Shown piece after piece: positions 1 through 6,556 of a stretch of DNA of 20,112 nt. The translations under genes and the position numbers were made by a program. Location of the stretch: positions 1 to 20,112 of IMG/VR virus record IMGVR_UViG_3300034630_000008; one strand, 5' to 3'. The notes below the pieces were generated by a model that was not told where the DNA came from, searched no databases, and saw nothing but the letters and a program-made list of their open reading frames with translations. The first letter of the stretch is position 1. Each line of letters starts with the position of its first letter. Origin of the DNA: a virus.

Positions 1-255
1 ATGGCGAAACATCCGAGATTCTTGTCACCGAAGCGACCGGGTTCGTACTCGGACAGAGATCTCGACTGCCAGACCGCCATCGAGGATGTCTTTAAGACCA
101 TCGCCGATTACGCTGTAGCGGCCGGATGGGCGGAGCGTGAGGTGGCCAGCGCACTGATCGAACTGGCCCATAACCACTGGTTCGCATTGGACGCCCGGGA
201 CCGCATGCTCGAACAGGCCGCAGACACCAACACCCGCAAGTCGAAGGTGCATTAG
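1..255 (+). CDS. Small conserved hypothetical protein, host chromosome side
   Basis: An 84-residue soluble protein whose ATG is the first base of the window; any ribosome binding site lies outside. It is basic at the N-terminus (KHPRFLSPKR) and then appears mostly helical, with an Ala-rich stretch around residues 35-55. I see no signal peptide, membrane segment or catalytic motif and do not recognise a named family. It lies outside the tRNA fragment at 388-436 that marks the prophage edge, so it should be a host gene next to the tRNA-Arg locus. GC-rich wobble positions fit a rhizobial chromosome. Function unknown. Confidence 0.6.
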   Translation: MAKHPRFLSPKRPGSYSDRDLDCQTAIEDVFKTIADYAVAAGWAEREVASALIELAHNHWFALDARDRMLEQAADTNTRKSKVH

Positions 256-637
256 TCAGCTAGTTCCGAGCGATGCCGTCATTCTGCGGCTGCCAACAAC
301 ATCACGTGCAACTCTGAATGGCTACATAAAAGCCTAAAGCGCCATCCAGTGGCACATGAAGAATTCAGCATAAGCATATGAAATCGTTGGCGACCCCTGC
401 AGGATTCGAACCTGCGACAACCTGCTTAGAAGGCAGAAAGCGAACTGAGGGTTTCCAGGCAGTGCAGCGAAACGGTTTACAATCACCGCCCCGCTTTTCA
501 TTGAATAATCCGAGGTCGATGTAAACGGTTTTGCGTCTTCACCGGTCGCGTTCATAGACCATAAACGTCTCGTCGTCACACCTCTTTGGTGCTCCATCTG
601 GCACCGTATCCACCGACCTACCGGACAGCAGGTGGGC
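256..637. other. Intergenic stretch around the left prophage edge
   Basis: Apart from the tRNA fragment at 388-436 I see no convincing gene here. A leftward open frame through 334-672 reads across the tRNA fragment and has no ribosome binding site; I regard it as spurious. The base composition is lower in GC than the structural genes further right. No clear promoter or terminator is visible. Confidence 0.5.
388..436 (-). repeat. attL-type repeat: 3' half of tRNA-Arg(TCT)
   Basis: On the minus strand this reads as the 3' half of a tRNA: anticodon loop CTTCTAA (anticodon TCT), anticodon-stem 3' strand GCAGG, variable loop, T arm GCAGG-TTCGAAT-CCTGC, acceptor 3' strand and terminal CCA. Tracing back towards the 5' side, the tRNA match stops inside the anticodon stem and no D arm or 5' acceptor strand follows. 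It is therefore not a functional tRNA but the copy left behind by phage integration. The intact tRNA should lie to the right of the integrase. Confidence 0.85.
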
Positions 638-1156
638 TCAAAGGAGATCCAAAAATGCGCCCGCCGCTCCAAAGGAACCTGTCACAGAGATTGTCAAGAC
701 CGCGAAAATTATCGGTACGCCCACGTCAATCAACATGGCAACAAAAAGTCGGTATCGATAAAGAAGATTGTCACGAAATCGATGCTCGGCTTGCCACACC
801 TCAACTGGTGACGATCTAAAACCAGTTCGGAATGTGTGCCGAAGAACCTCTCCCCAGGATAGCGCCCTACCGGCGGGCGACGACTGATTTGCCTTGTTTG
901 CTTCACGTTCTGCGTTCGCTAATCCGAATGACTGCGAGTATTCGAGTCCCCGTATAATGAAAACAGCAAAAAAATATAAAAGGAACAGACTGGTGAACCC
1001 TACGAGGACGCCCCTATCGAGATTCAAAGTCAGACCGGATAACTCTACGACACTTCCCTTGATATCTAAGTTGTGAAGCAGGAGAACGGTAGCGGAGGTC
1101 ACCATTAAGGCCTTCCGGCTTTGAAGAAAATTATCATGGTCGAGCATCAAGTACAT
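638..1156 (-). CDS. Hypothetical membrane protein, prophage cargo
   Basis: A 172-residue protein with at least three hydrophobic segments: near the N-terminus (residues ~16-31), the middle (~50-67) and the C-terminus (~140-165). A basic, soluble stretch separates the last two. I chose the ATG at 1156 over the ATG at 1168 because GGAGGG sits four bases before it and actually overlaps the upstream candidate codon. No family recognised. It is the gene nearest the left attachment site, a usual place for lysogenic-conversion cargo, and its lower GC content fits recent acquisition. Function unknown; an exclusion or envelope role would be a guess. Confidence 0.65.
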   Translation of the reverse strand: MYLMLDHDNFLQSRKALMVTSATVLLLHNLDIKGSVVELSGLTLNLDRGVLVGFTSLFLLYFFAVFIIRGLEYSQSFGLANAEREANKANQSSPAGRALSWGEVLRHTFRTGFRSSPVEVWQAEHRFRDNLLYRYRLFVAMLIDVGVPIIFAVLTISVTGSFGAAGAFLDLL

Positions 1157-1251
1157 TGTTCCCTCCATGTTCTAGACACCTAGACCAAGATCACGCAGTG
1201 ACGCGGGTGTGGTATCTTTTGGCATACTCCTGCAACCATAAGATTGCCGCT

Positions 1252-1446
1252 TTAACCTTGTGCCGATCGCAGCCCCTTGTAGGACGCGTGGCGCAGCTTT
1301 CCGTCCTGCGTCCAAGCGCGGTACTCGACGTCAGCAACCAACAAGGGTCGAGCGAACACCGCACCCTTTCGCCTCAGCGCCGCCGCCGGCGTCTCGGCCG
1401 GGATCGCATTGAGCAATTCGCGACTGGCGCCCGAAACTACGCGGCA
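1252..1446 (-). pseudogene. C-terminal remnant of an ATP-dependent DNA ligase (LigD-type)
   Basis: The minus-strand frame closing with TAA at 1252-1254 reads SRELLNAIPAETP, then RRKGAVFARPLLVADVEYRA, then WTQDGKLRHASYKGLR. This is the end of the OB-fold domain of ATP-dependent DNA ligases of the LigD type, where the family has R-P-x-L-V-A-E-V-E-Y-R-x-W-T-x-D-G-x-L-R-H-x-S-F-K-G-L-R. Only about 64 codons are open: a TAG at 1447-1449 interrupts the frame, and the nucleotidyltransferase domain with its active-site lysine is absent. It cannot be a functional ligase. It lies between two leftward membrane-protein genes and is probably debris from rhizobial DNA, where multiple LigD paralogues are common. 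Confidence 0.72.
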
Positions 1447-1471
1447 CTAACTTCTGGTCAAAATGAAGATC

Positions 1472-2026
1472 TCAAAAGTCGCGCCGTATGTTGCAACGCT
1501 CCAACCACTCCGCCGGAAGCACGTTGATCGCGACATTTGGCTTCAGTTCATAAAAATCCATAAGACGATAACTCCATGCATACGGAGTGCAGTTCTTCAG
1601 CGCCGCAGCATGGAGGAAATACTGCCATTCAACCGGTGCTTCTTGTATCGAACGGAGGAAGGAGTTCTCGAAGAAAACGTCAGCATTGAACGCATCGATC
1701 TTCTCATGCCTTAGACGATCAACGTACATTCCCACGGACAGCACCGACATATACACGCCGGTCACTGCAAAGATTAGAATTCTGTAAGGTAGATTGAGCC
1801 CCATTCTGGATGCGATCAAGAAAACCACCGCAGCTATCGTGAAACTGCTGGCGACTAGTACTCTCCAGTACGCCGTTCCGAGACGATCGGACCACATGGT
1901 TGCAAAACCAATAGGCTCGCCGATGTCGCCAAACACCATGTAAGCGAAGGCACAGTACGCAAGAATTGACAGCCAGACGGACCGTTTAAGCTTCATTTTT
2001 CTCGCGCACCCAGCGTCGGCAATCAC
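1472..2026 (-). CDS. Hypothetical membrane protein, three predicted TM segments
   Basis: A 184-residue protein with hydrophobic segments at roughly residues 18-35, 56-73 and 83-100, followed by an ~80-residue soluble C-terminal region. No known motif. The GTG at 2026 overlaps the stop codon of the upstream exported-protein gene (GTGA), suggesting translational coupling. An alternative is the ATG at 1996 (MKLKRSVW), preceded by a weak GAGA element; that would remove ten residues and leave the first membrane segment intact. With the gene at 2023-2556 it looks like a two-gene cargo operon on the late strand. Function unknown. Confidence 0.65.
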   Translation of the reverse strand: MIADAGCARKMKLKRSVWLSILAYCAFAYMVFGDIGEPIGFATMWSDRLGTAYWRVLVASSFTIAAVVFLIASRMGLNLPYRILIFAVTGVYMSVLSVGMYVDRLRHEKIDAFNADVFFENSFLRSIQEAPVEWQYFLHAAALKNCTPYAWSYRLMDFYELKPNVAINVLPAEWLERCNIRRDF

Positions 2027-2556
2027 GGATTGTCGTAGGAGAAGACTTCGACAACCTCTGGGTAAGGTTGCGGTCGCATGTAGCTGCTATGGTAGCGCAG
2101 CTTCACTTTCTCCACTCTTTTTCCATCGGCGGTCAGCCAAATCGAGACGTCTGCCGTGTACGGAACCACCGCCCATTTCGCAGTGTAGTGCGTGTCGCTC
2201 GGGCCTGAAGCTGAAGAGGTCCCGCCGTCAACTAGTTTGCACGACGAAAATCTGGGGCCTGAAGAATAGGATAGCGGAGCGGTTGCTTTCCGAGCTCCCT
2301 GCCGCAGGAACCCGTCTGCATATCGTTCAAACTCCATATTCTCTGTCACGCGATACTCGTGGCTGAAGGTCTCCTTGCCGTTCTCTATCCCAAAGACCTT
2401 TGCAGAATACGACGCCGATGAACGAGTGGCCGCGTACGTCTCGTTGACGACTGCGCAAGTTGGGTCAAGGCCAGGCTCCGAGCTCGCGAAAACCTGAGTC
2501 ACCAGCGCGGGGGCAAGCAAGGCAGCGATGCCGCCGGTTGATATCGCCTTCTTCAT
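2023..2556 (-). CDS. Exported hypothetical protein with signal peptide
   Basis: 177 residues. The ATG at 2556 has GAGGGA five bases upstream and begins a classic signal peptide: MKKAIS, a hydrophobic core to about residue 22, then VFASSEP with a likely cleavage after Ala. The mature part is polar and Tyr/Ser-rich, contains two cysteines (one near the start, one mid-protein), and looks beta-rich, ending in VVEVFSYDNP. No family recognised. It probably resides in the periplasm. It follows the lysis cassette and overlaps the downstream membrane-protein gene. A TTGACA on the minus strand at 2621-2626 could be the -35 of its own promoter, but the matching -10 is weak. Confidence 0.68.
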   Translation of the reverse strand: MKKAISTGGIAALLAPALVTQVFASSEPGLDPTCAVVNETYAATRSSASYSAKVFGIENGKETFSHEYRVTENMEFERYADGFLRQGARKATAPLSYSSGPRFSSCKLVDGGTSSASGPSDTHYTAKWAVVPYTADVSIWLTADGKRVEKVKLRYHSSYMRPQPYPEVVEVFSYDNP

Positions 2557-2630
2557 TGCGTCCCTCACGCAGCTTCTCCTCACTAACTTGATAGCGGTAA
2601 ATCAACCAAAAGCTGCATCCTGTCAACGCT

Positions 2631-2954
2631 CTACGGGACGTGAAACCCGCCCTTCATCATGAAGGCAACCACGCCAGCGACCATGGCGCTTAGAGCCGCG
2701 CCTATCACGATCTTGCCCAGCCAACGGATGTTGCCGCCGAGTTCGTCCATTTTCTTGTTCAGGCTCGTGTCGACGGTGTCGATCTTGCGATCCATCAAGC
2801 CAAACTTCTCCAGCAAGTTTTTCCACTGCTCGTCCTTCCGGGCGTCGGTCAGGTCGGACTGCTGGCGCCATTGCTCCATACCGGAGAGCCGCCGCTCCGT
2901 GTCCGAAGCCTCCTGTTCCAATGCAACCACTCGCGCGCGAAGGTCGGGTTCCAT
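2631..2954 (-). CDS. Coiled-coil protein with C-terminal TM segment, lysis module (XhlA-like topology)
   Basis: 107 residues: a long charged helical region with heptad character (MEPDLRARVVALEQEASDTE onward, to about residue 75), then one hydrophobic segment (about 82-100, IVIGAALSAMVAGVVAFMM) and a short basic tail. This layout resembles XhlA-type phage proteins that associate with the membrane during lysis, but the sequence alone does not prove homology. The ATG at 2954 is chosen because AGGA lies eight bases before it; an ATG 14 codons upstream has no binding site. It is the last gene of the lysis cassette. It may be a holin or holin partner; no other holin candidate is obvious. Confidence 0.65.
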   Translation of the reverse strand: MEPDLRARVVALEQEASDTERRLSGMEQWRQQSDLTDARKDEQWKNLLEKFGLMDRKIDTVDTSLNKKMDELGGNIRWLGKIVIGAALSAMVAGVVAFMMKGGFHVP

Positions 2955-3005
2955 ATCGTCGATCCTGCCGGTCAAAATTGTGCCCCTCGTATGCAATTCT
3001 GATGA

Positions 3006-3257
3006 TCACTGCGCAGCGTCGTGAGCGCTGCACTCTTCTTTCGTCCAGACGCGGGCGCCGCATAGGCCCGCGACTGTGTCATCAATCTTGTCCTGGTCTG
3101 CCGGCGTCGCGCCGCGCGCGCCGATAAGCGACGTCCCGACGACCGACCTAGCCGTCAGGTTGAGTTGCTCTTTCGACGCATTGACCCGAGCCGTTGAGGT
3201 ACACCCAGCCCCGCTCACGGCACAGGCGACGATTAACGCGAGCGCGATCCGCTGCAT
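3006..3257 (-). CDS. Rz1-like small lipoprotein (putative outer-membrane spanin)
   Basis: 83 residues with a lipoprotein signal: hydrophobic IALALIVACAV followed by the lipobox SGAGC, Cys19 being the predicted lipidated residue. The mature part is about 65 residues with two further cysteines near the end. A GGAGAA ribosome site precedes the ATG at 3257. The gene starts inside the preceding membrane-protein gene and overlaps its last 110 bases in another frame, the arrangement known for Rz/Rz1 spanin pairs. Spanins disrupt the outer membrane in the final step of lysis. Unlike many Rz1 proteins it is not proline-rich, so the spanin assignment rests on context and lipobox. Confidence 0.65.
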   Translation of the reverse strand: MQRIALALIVACAVSGAGCTSTARVNASKEQLNLTARSVVGTSLIGARGATPADQDKIDDTVAGLCGARVWTKEECSAHDAAQ

Positions 3258-3432
3258 TGGTCAGTTCTCCGATTGCTTTCGTGGTGGCTGCTTGGGCTTC
3301 GGCGCGCTCGGCGGCCCTGCCCTCGTCTCGCGCCTCGGGCAGCAGCCAGACGGCGTTGGCCGCCTGCATGGCGAGGAAGACGACGAGGCCGCCGGCAGCA
3401 GCGCCAGCGGCCAGAGAGATACGGCTGAACAT
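3148..3432 (-). CDS. Rz-like membrane-anchored protein (putative inner-membrane spanin)
   Basis: 94 residues: an N-terminal hydrophobic anchor (about residues 7-30, LAAGAAAGGLVVFLAMQAAN), then an Ala/Glu/Arg-rich helix likely to form a coiled coil (about 33-70), and a short end with two cysteines (RLCRERGW, GQCVE). The ATG at 3432 shares its A with the TGA that closes the restored endolysin frame (TGATG) and has GAGG seven bases upstream, so translation is probably coupled. The inner-membrane spanin role is inferred from the topology and from the overlapping lipoprotein gene. Confidence 0.68.
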   Translation of the reverse strand: MFSRISLAAGAAAGGLVVFLAMQAANAVWLLPEARDEGRAAERAEAQAATTKAIGELTNAADRARVNRRLCRERGWVYLNGSGQCVERATQPDG

Positions 3433-4255
3433 CACCCAGCCTCGCGAACGCGCCGGATGAAGTAGTACAGCCCGACGCCGATGCCTGCGACGAGCGCAGC
3501 GGCCAGAGCCACTGCACCGGGCCATTGCCGGCAAATAGGGCACCGCCGGCTGACAGAAGGCCACCAAGCGGCCCCCATGCTTCCGGTTTCTTCAGCACCT
3601 CGCCGAGTCCGGTGTCGCGGCTGTCTGCCTTGGCGCCTGCTTCCGGCGGCGTCTGTGTCTTCTCGACGTCCGACCCGCTGGCATTGGCGGCCAGGCGCAG
3701 CGCATTGCCGATCACGCCCGGCTGGTCGGCCCACTGCTTCTTCGGATCCTTGCCGATGACACGGATCGTCCAGCCACGCCCGTTCACCGGGAACCCCGTC
3801 TGGGGATTGGTCAACGACCGCAGATAGGCCATGCGGGCCGCGCAGTGTTCGCGGATCACAGCGCCGACGCCACCCGGATACCGGCGGACCGCCGCAAGCG
3901 TCTGCTCGCCGACATGGCCATCCTCTCGGGCGCCGACGACCTTCTGCAGCGTCTTCACCGCGCGTGCGGGCCCGGAGTTCACGCCGAAGTCAAAGGCGGC
4001 GTAGTCGAGCCCAGGTGGAAGGAGGTCGCCACCGCTCTGGCCCCAGTAGGAGCGCCGATAAATGTCCTCGGCCTCCATCTTGGTCAGGCCTTTGACCTGG
4101 TCGGCAGTGACCGATGAGACGCCGCGGTGCGCCACGATCGTCGTATGCGTGATTCCGTACTTCGTCGGGCCGCCGCGATCGGAAGCACGATTAGAATAGC
4201 CGCCCTCATCCCCGAACATGAGTTCGAGAGCGACGGGAAGAGTTTCCCGAGCCAT
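3432..4255 (-). CDS. GH108 endolysin (N-acetylmuramidase) with frameshift before the C-terminal TM anchor
   Basis: The N-terminus carries the GH108 lysozyme signature FGDEGGYSNRASDRGGPTKY, with catalytic Glu17, followed by a peptidoglycan-binding_3 region (LDYAAFDFGVNSGPARA to about residue 125). A linker and a predicted C-terminal membrane segment (ALVAGIGVGLYYFIRRVREA) follow. The last part is in another frame: near 3509 the reading changes from QWLWPLRSS to ALAAALVAG, consistent with one missing G after the QW codons. Uncorrected, translation would run out of frame to 3233. The ATG at 4255 has AAGGTG six bases before it. The catalytic domain is whole, so the mutation mainly affects the anchor. 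A sequencing error cannot be excluded. Confidence 0.85.
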
Positions 4256-4446
4256 GTGGTTCACCTTGTTGTTGGGAAAAAGCGGACCGCGCTCAAATGC
4301 GCGACATCTTCACCGGCTGGAGCCATTCCAGCGGTAGGCGGTATTTCATGGCGATGTCCTTGTGGATTACTGAGGGGAATCTCGTCGTCTCGACAACTTG
4401 TCCGCGATCTGATTGTGTGCACTGCTCAAGCATCAGGAATGACAAA

Positions 4447-4701
4447 ATGCACCCAGAAACGCTCGCTTTGATCGGTCGAATTCTCTTTGGTGCCGCGTTA
4501 ATCCTGAATGTCGCGTGGGATCCGGCATCGAAACGTGTCTGCGACGACCCGTGGGGCCTAATCAGGTACCGGCGCTACTTCGCCACCAAATTGGGCAAAT
4601 GCCATGCTGCGTTGATAGGAGGGCTCTGGGTGACAGCCTTCTCGGTTGCCATCTGGGGGCTTGTCGTGGCGAAACAGCTGCAGAAGGCCGGTGTACATTA
4701 G
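4447..4701 (+). CDS. Small hypothetical membrane protein
   Basis: 84 residues with two hydrophobic segments, one at the N-terminus (LIGRILFGAALILNVAW) and one near the C-terminus (ALIGGLWVTAFSVAIWGLVV), joined by a basic loop (RYRRYFATKLGK). ATG at 4447 with AGGA eight bases upstream. It runs opposite to the lysis cassette and in the same direction as the next small membrane-protein gene and the methyltransferase, forming a rightward accessory cluster. No family recognised. A membrane protein beside an endolysin could be a holin, but its strand argues against membership of the late operon. Confidence 0.6.
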   Translation: MHPETLALIGRILFGAALILNVAWDPASKRVCDDPWGLIRYRRYFATKLGKCHAALIGGLWVTAFSVAIWGLVVAKQLQKAGVH

Positions 4702-4779
4702 TCACGTGGAGCGACCGTCACGCTGGCAGCCTTACAGATATCCCGTCGCGGTGACGCGGGAGCACAGAGGGGAACGTCG

Positions 4780-4995
4780 ATGGATGCTTTGGGCGCGGTC
4801 GTAGCGATAGCGGGGCTGTTCTGGCTAACCAGAAGGCCCTTGGCTGAGAGCTTCCTGCGTGACATCGATAAGGGTCGAAACCTGCCCGCCGAACAAGCCG
4901 CCGCACGTGGCCGCCTGCATGACTGGATCGCTGGATTGCCTTCTTGGCCGGGAGCCGCGCTTATCTTCATCGGCGGCACTGCAATCTGCTTATGA
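4780..4995 (+). CDS. Small hypothetical membrane protein
   Basis: 71 residues: hydrophobic segment at residues 2-17 (DALGAVVAIAGLFWLT), a charged middle (RRPLAESFLRDIDKGR) and a second hydrophobic segment at the C-terminus (PGAALIFIGGTAIC). Ribosome site GAGGGG precedes ATG 4780. Second gene of the rightward accessory cluster, about 80 bases after the previous stop. Its 3' end overlaps a short leftward frame at 4967-5059. Unknown function. Confidence 0.55.
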   Translation: MDALGAVVAIAGLFWLTRRPLAESFLRDIDKGRNLPAEQAAARGRLHDWIAGLPSWPGAALIFIGGTAICL

Positions 4996-5059
4996 GGTTG
5001 CTCTCGTTCACTTTGCCCTTCGAGGCATCGCGAACCTGCTGATCGGTGATGACGCTCAT
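4967..5059 (-). pseudogene. Possible N-terminal scrap of a leftward phage gene
   Basis: Thirty codons from an ATG at 5059 with a good GAGGA site seven bases upstream, reading MSVITDQQVRDASKGKVNES, then a few residues and a stop. The start resembles the beginning of chitinase-like phage endolysins, but this is a weak impression from about 20 residues. The last third overlaps the end of the rightward membrane-protein gene. I read it as the stub of a late-strand gene cut off near 4994 by an insertion or deletion; it could instead be a genuine tiny protein. Confidence 0.3.
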
Positions 5060-5187
5060 CGTGCTGTCCTCGGAGTCGAAGAGATCAGGATGTCCCAAGG
5101 CCCTTCGAGAGGTGTCGGAAGGAATGCTTGCTTGTCTGAATATCCCGATTTAATGAGACAACAATTATTGAGACGGAGCACGTTCTG

Positions 5188-5892
5188 GTGGCACATGATC
5201 TTTCCTTCCATTCGGGTGAGCGGCAGATTGCCGGAAGCTACGAAGACGTCCGTGCTGACCATCGCTTTCGCTACGAGTGGGCCGACAGGCTGATCCCCCC
5301 AGGTGGATTTGGATTAGACGCGTTCTGCGGCAACGGCTATGGCGCCTGGCTCTTAGGAAAACAGCGTCAAGTCTTGGCATTGGACGGCTCGAAGGAAGCG
5401 GTCGACTTCGCCACAGATCACTTTGGCGGCCCGCGGGTCCATTTCGCCCATGCTTACTGGCCGTTTGAACTCCCTCGCGAAGCTTTCGACTTTATCGTCT
5501 CACTGGAATCCGTCGAACATGTTCCAGATGGGGCGAACTTCTTTGCCGCATTGTCTTCCGCCCTGAAGCCGGGTGGTATCCTCATATACTCGACGCCGAA
5601 TGAGGACCTGCTTCCTCTGTCCGCGACTGGCAACCACTTCCACCATCGTCACTACACGACTGCTCAGGCCAAAGAACTGGCATTCGCTGAGGGGTTGGAA
5701 ACAATCACCTTCGCGGGTCAAAATACGTACGACATGACACCCGAAGGCAAACAAGGCGGCTTGCTGACCGAAGCCGAAATGGCTCTGCAGGACGGCGTGC
5801 CTGGCCAATTCAACATCTTCGCCTGCCGGAAACCGATGCCCAAGCCTCAAGGTGGGTGGTTCAAAAAAATGCTCCTGAGAGCCTTCGGCTAG
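5188..5892 (+). CDS. Class I SAM-dependent methyltransferase
   Basis: 234 residues with the standard Rossmann motifs: motif I DAFCGNGYG at 44-52, acidic post-I LALDGS at 63-68, motif II/III region FDFIVSLESVEHVPD at 100-114, and LKPGGILIYSTPN at 126-138. A His-rich GNHFHHRHY follows, as in methyltransf_11/23-type enzymes. Substrate unknown; small molecules, sugars and modified cell-surface components are all possible. The start is uncertain: GTG 5188 follows GGAG by nine bases, and the frame is open back to 5140 without ATG. It is the third gene of the rightward accessory cluster. The basic tail (WFKKMLLRAFG) could touch membranes or nucleic acid. Confidence 0.8.
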   Translation: MAHDLSFHSGERQIAGSYEDVRADHRFRYEWADRLIPPGGFGLDAFCGNGYGAWLLGKQRQVLALDGSKEAVDFATDHFGGPRVHFAHAYWPFELPREAFDFIVSLESVEHVPDGANFFAALSSALKPGGILIYSTPNEDLLPLSATGNHFHHRHYTTAQAKELAFAEGLETITFAGQNTYDMTPEGKQGGLLTEAEMALQDGVPGQFNIFACRKPMPKPQGGWFKKMLLRAFG

Positions 5893-5957
5893 AAAGCTCG
5901 ATTTCGCACTTTGTGATCAGGCCGCGGTCTTCCATCAGGCGTCCTCACCAGGTTTAT

Positions 5958-5993
5958 GAAAAAGACCCCAGATCCCACGAGGAGGATCTAGGG
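5958..5993 (-). terminator. Rho-independent terminator, leftward
   Basis: CCCCAGATCC at 5966-5975 pairs with GGATCTAGGG at 5984-5993, with one mismatch and an eight-base loop. On the minus strand the hairpin is followed by GTCTTTTTC, so it would stop leftward transcription arriving from the small gene at 6072-6206. Confidence 0.65.
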
Positions 5994-6071
5994 CCTTCCG
6001 TCTGAGCGTTCGAATTCACAGACGCCCGCTTGTAGGGCGGACGGCTTTGTAACTCAAGCTTGTAGCGTGCC

Positions 6072-6206
6072 TCAAGCTGCGGTTTTGTGAGTCTCGCGCC
6101 AGAGTTCCATCAAATGATCAACGCTGATGCCCGTGAGGTCAGACGCCTCCTTGAACGATGAGCCGGAAGACAGCATGGCGAGAGCGGTTTTCTCTTTGTC
6201 GGTCAT
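6072..6206 (-). CDS. Small (44 aa) helical protein, possible HTH
   Basis: The minus-strand ATG at 6206 has AGGAG six bases upstream and opens 44 codons: MTDKEKTALAMLSSGSSFKE, then ASDLTGISVDHLMELWRETH and KTAA. The ALAMLSSGSSFKEASDLTGISVDHL stretch has the spacing of a helix-turn-helix (helix, Gly/Ser turn, helix beginning after TGIS), similar in style to sigma region 4 or MerR-like small phage proteins. It sits between two leftward terminators, downstream of the FkbM remnant. The strong ribosome site and the coding look support a real gene; function unproven. Confidence 0.6.
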   Translation of the reverse strand: MTDKEKTALAMLSSGSSFKEASDLTGISVDHLMELWRETHKTAA

Positions 6207-6234
6207 TGGTCGCTCCTAATAGTTGCCCACATAA

Positions 6235-6261
6235 GAAAACCCCGTCGGCTAAGGCGGGGTT
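6235..6261 (-). terminator. Rho-independent terminator, leftward, after the tail genes
   Basis: AACCCCG (6238-6244) and CGGGGTT (6255-6261) form a seven-pair stem with a ten-base loop. On the minus strand the stem is followed by TTCTTATG, giving the pattern GGGGTTTTCTT. It lies 26 bases after the stop of the FkbM-type remnant and would close the leftward tail transcript. Confidence 0.65.
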
Positions 6262-6286
6262 CCATAAACATTTCAGTTCTTTAGGA

Positions 6287-6556
6287 TTACTGCTTCTTGA
6301 TGAAGGCGACGTTGTAAACATTGCCGTCGTCCAAGCGGCCGACCTCTTCAGCAAGCTCCCCGCCTCGGAAGAAGAACGGGGTGTAGCCGACACTCTTCAT
6401 TAGGTCGAAGTAACCGCGCTAATCTGTCTGCGAGACAGCCTGAAGCTGGCCAGGATGAACCTCCGACATGACGATGGGGGACTGCGTCGTAAGGATGCGC
6501 TCGGCGCCTCTCATGACGTAGGGTTCCGCTCCTTCGATATCGACCTTGAATACTCT
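6287..6556 (-). pseudogene. C-terminal part of an FkbM-family methyltransferase, with in-frame TAG
   Basis: The minus-strand frame reads VFKVDIEGAEPYVMRGAERI, then LTTQSPIVMSEVHPGQLQAV and SQTD, then TAG at 6419-6421, and continues in the same frame with RGYFDLMKSVGYTPFFF and GNVYNVAFIKKQ to TAA at 6287. The K-x-D-I-E-G-A-E motif followed by a P-I-V-x-S-E-V-H-P strand is the hallmark of the FkbM methyltransferase C-terminal half. The N-terminal half with the SAM glycine motif is gone, replaced by the start of a tape measure gene in another frame. Truncation and stop make it a pseudogene. Such enzymes often sit with phage tail genes. Confidence 0.8.

Noticed and set aside
334-672. Leftward open frame of 112 codons across the tRNA fragment
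   Set aside because: Part of it is the translation of the tRNA 3' half, there is no ribosome site, and its upstream end overlaps the last codons of a better gene (638-1156).
3490-3530. Programmed frameshift in the endolysin
   Set aside because: No X-XXY-YYZ slippery sequence occurs near the change of frame, so mutation or sequencing error is more likely.
4293-4433. Leftward 46-codon frame upstream of the endolysin (reads ETTRFPSVIHKDIAMKYRLP in the middle)
   Set aside because: The second half looks coding, but there is no Shine-Dalgarno sequence before ATG 4433 and no recognised family; it could be the remnant of a late gene, not enough to list.
5999-6045. Hairpins CGTCTG/CAGACG and CGCCC/GGGCG after the leftward terminator
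   Set aside because: Short stems with no U tract or other regulatory feature; likely chance.
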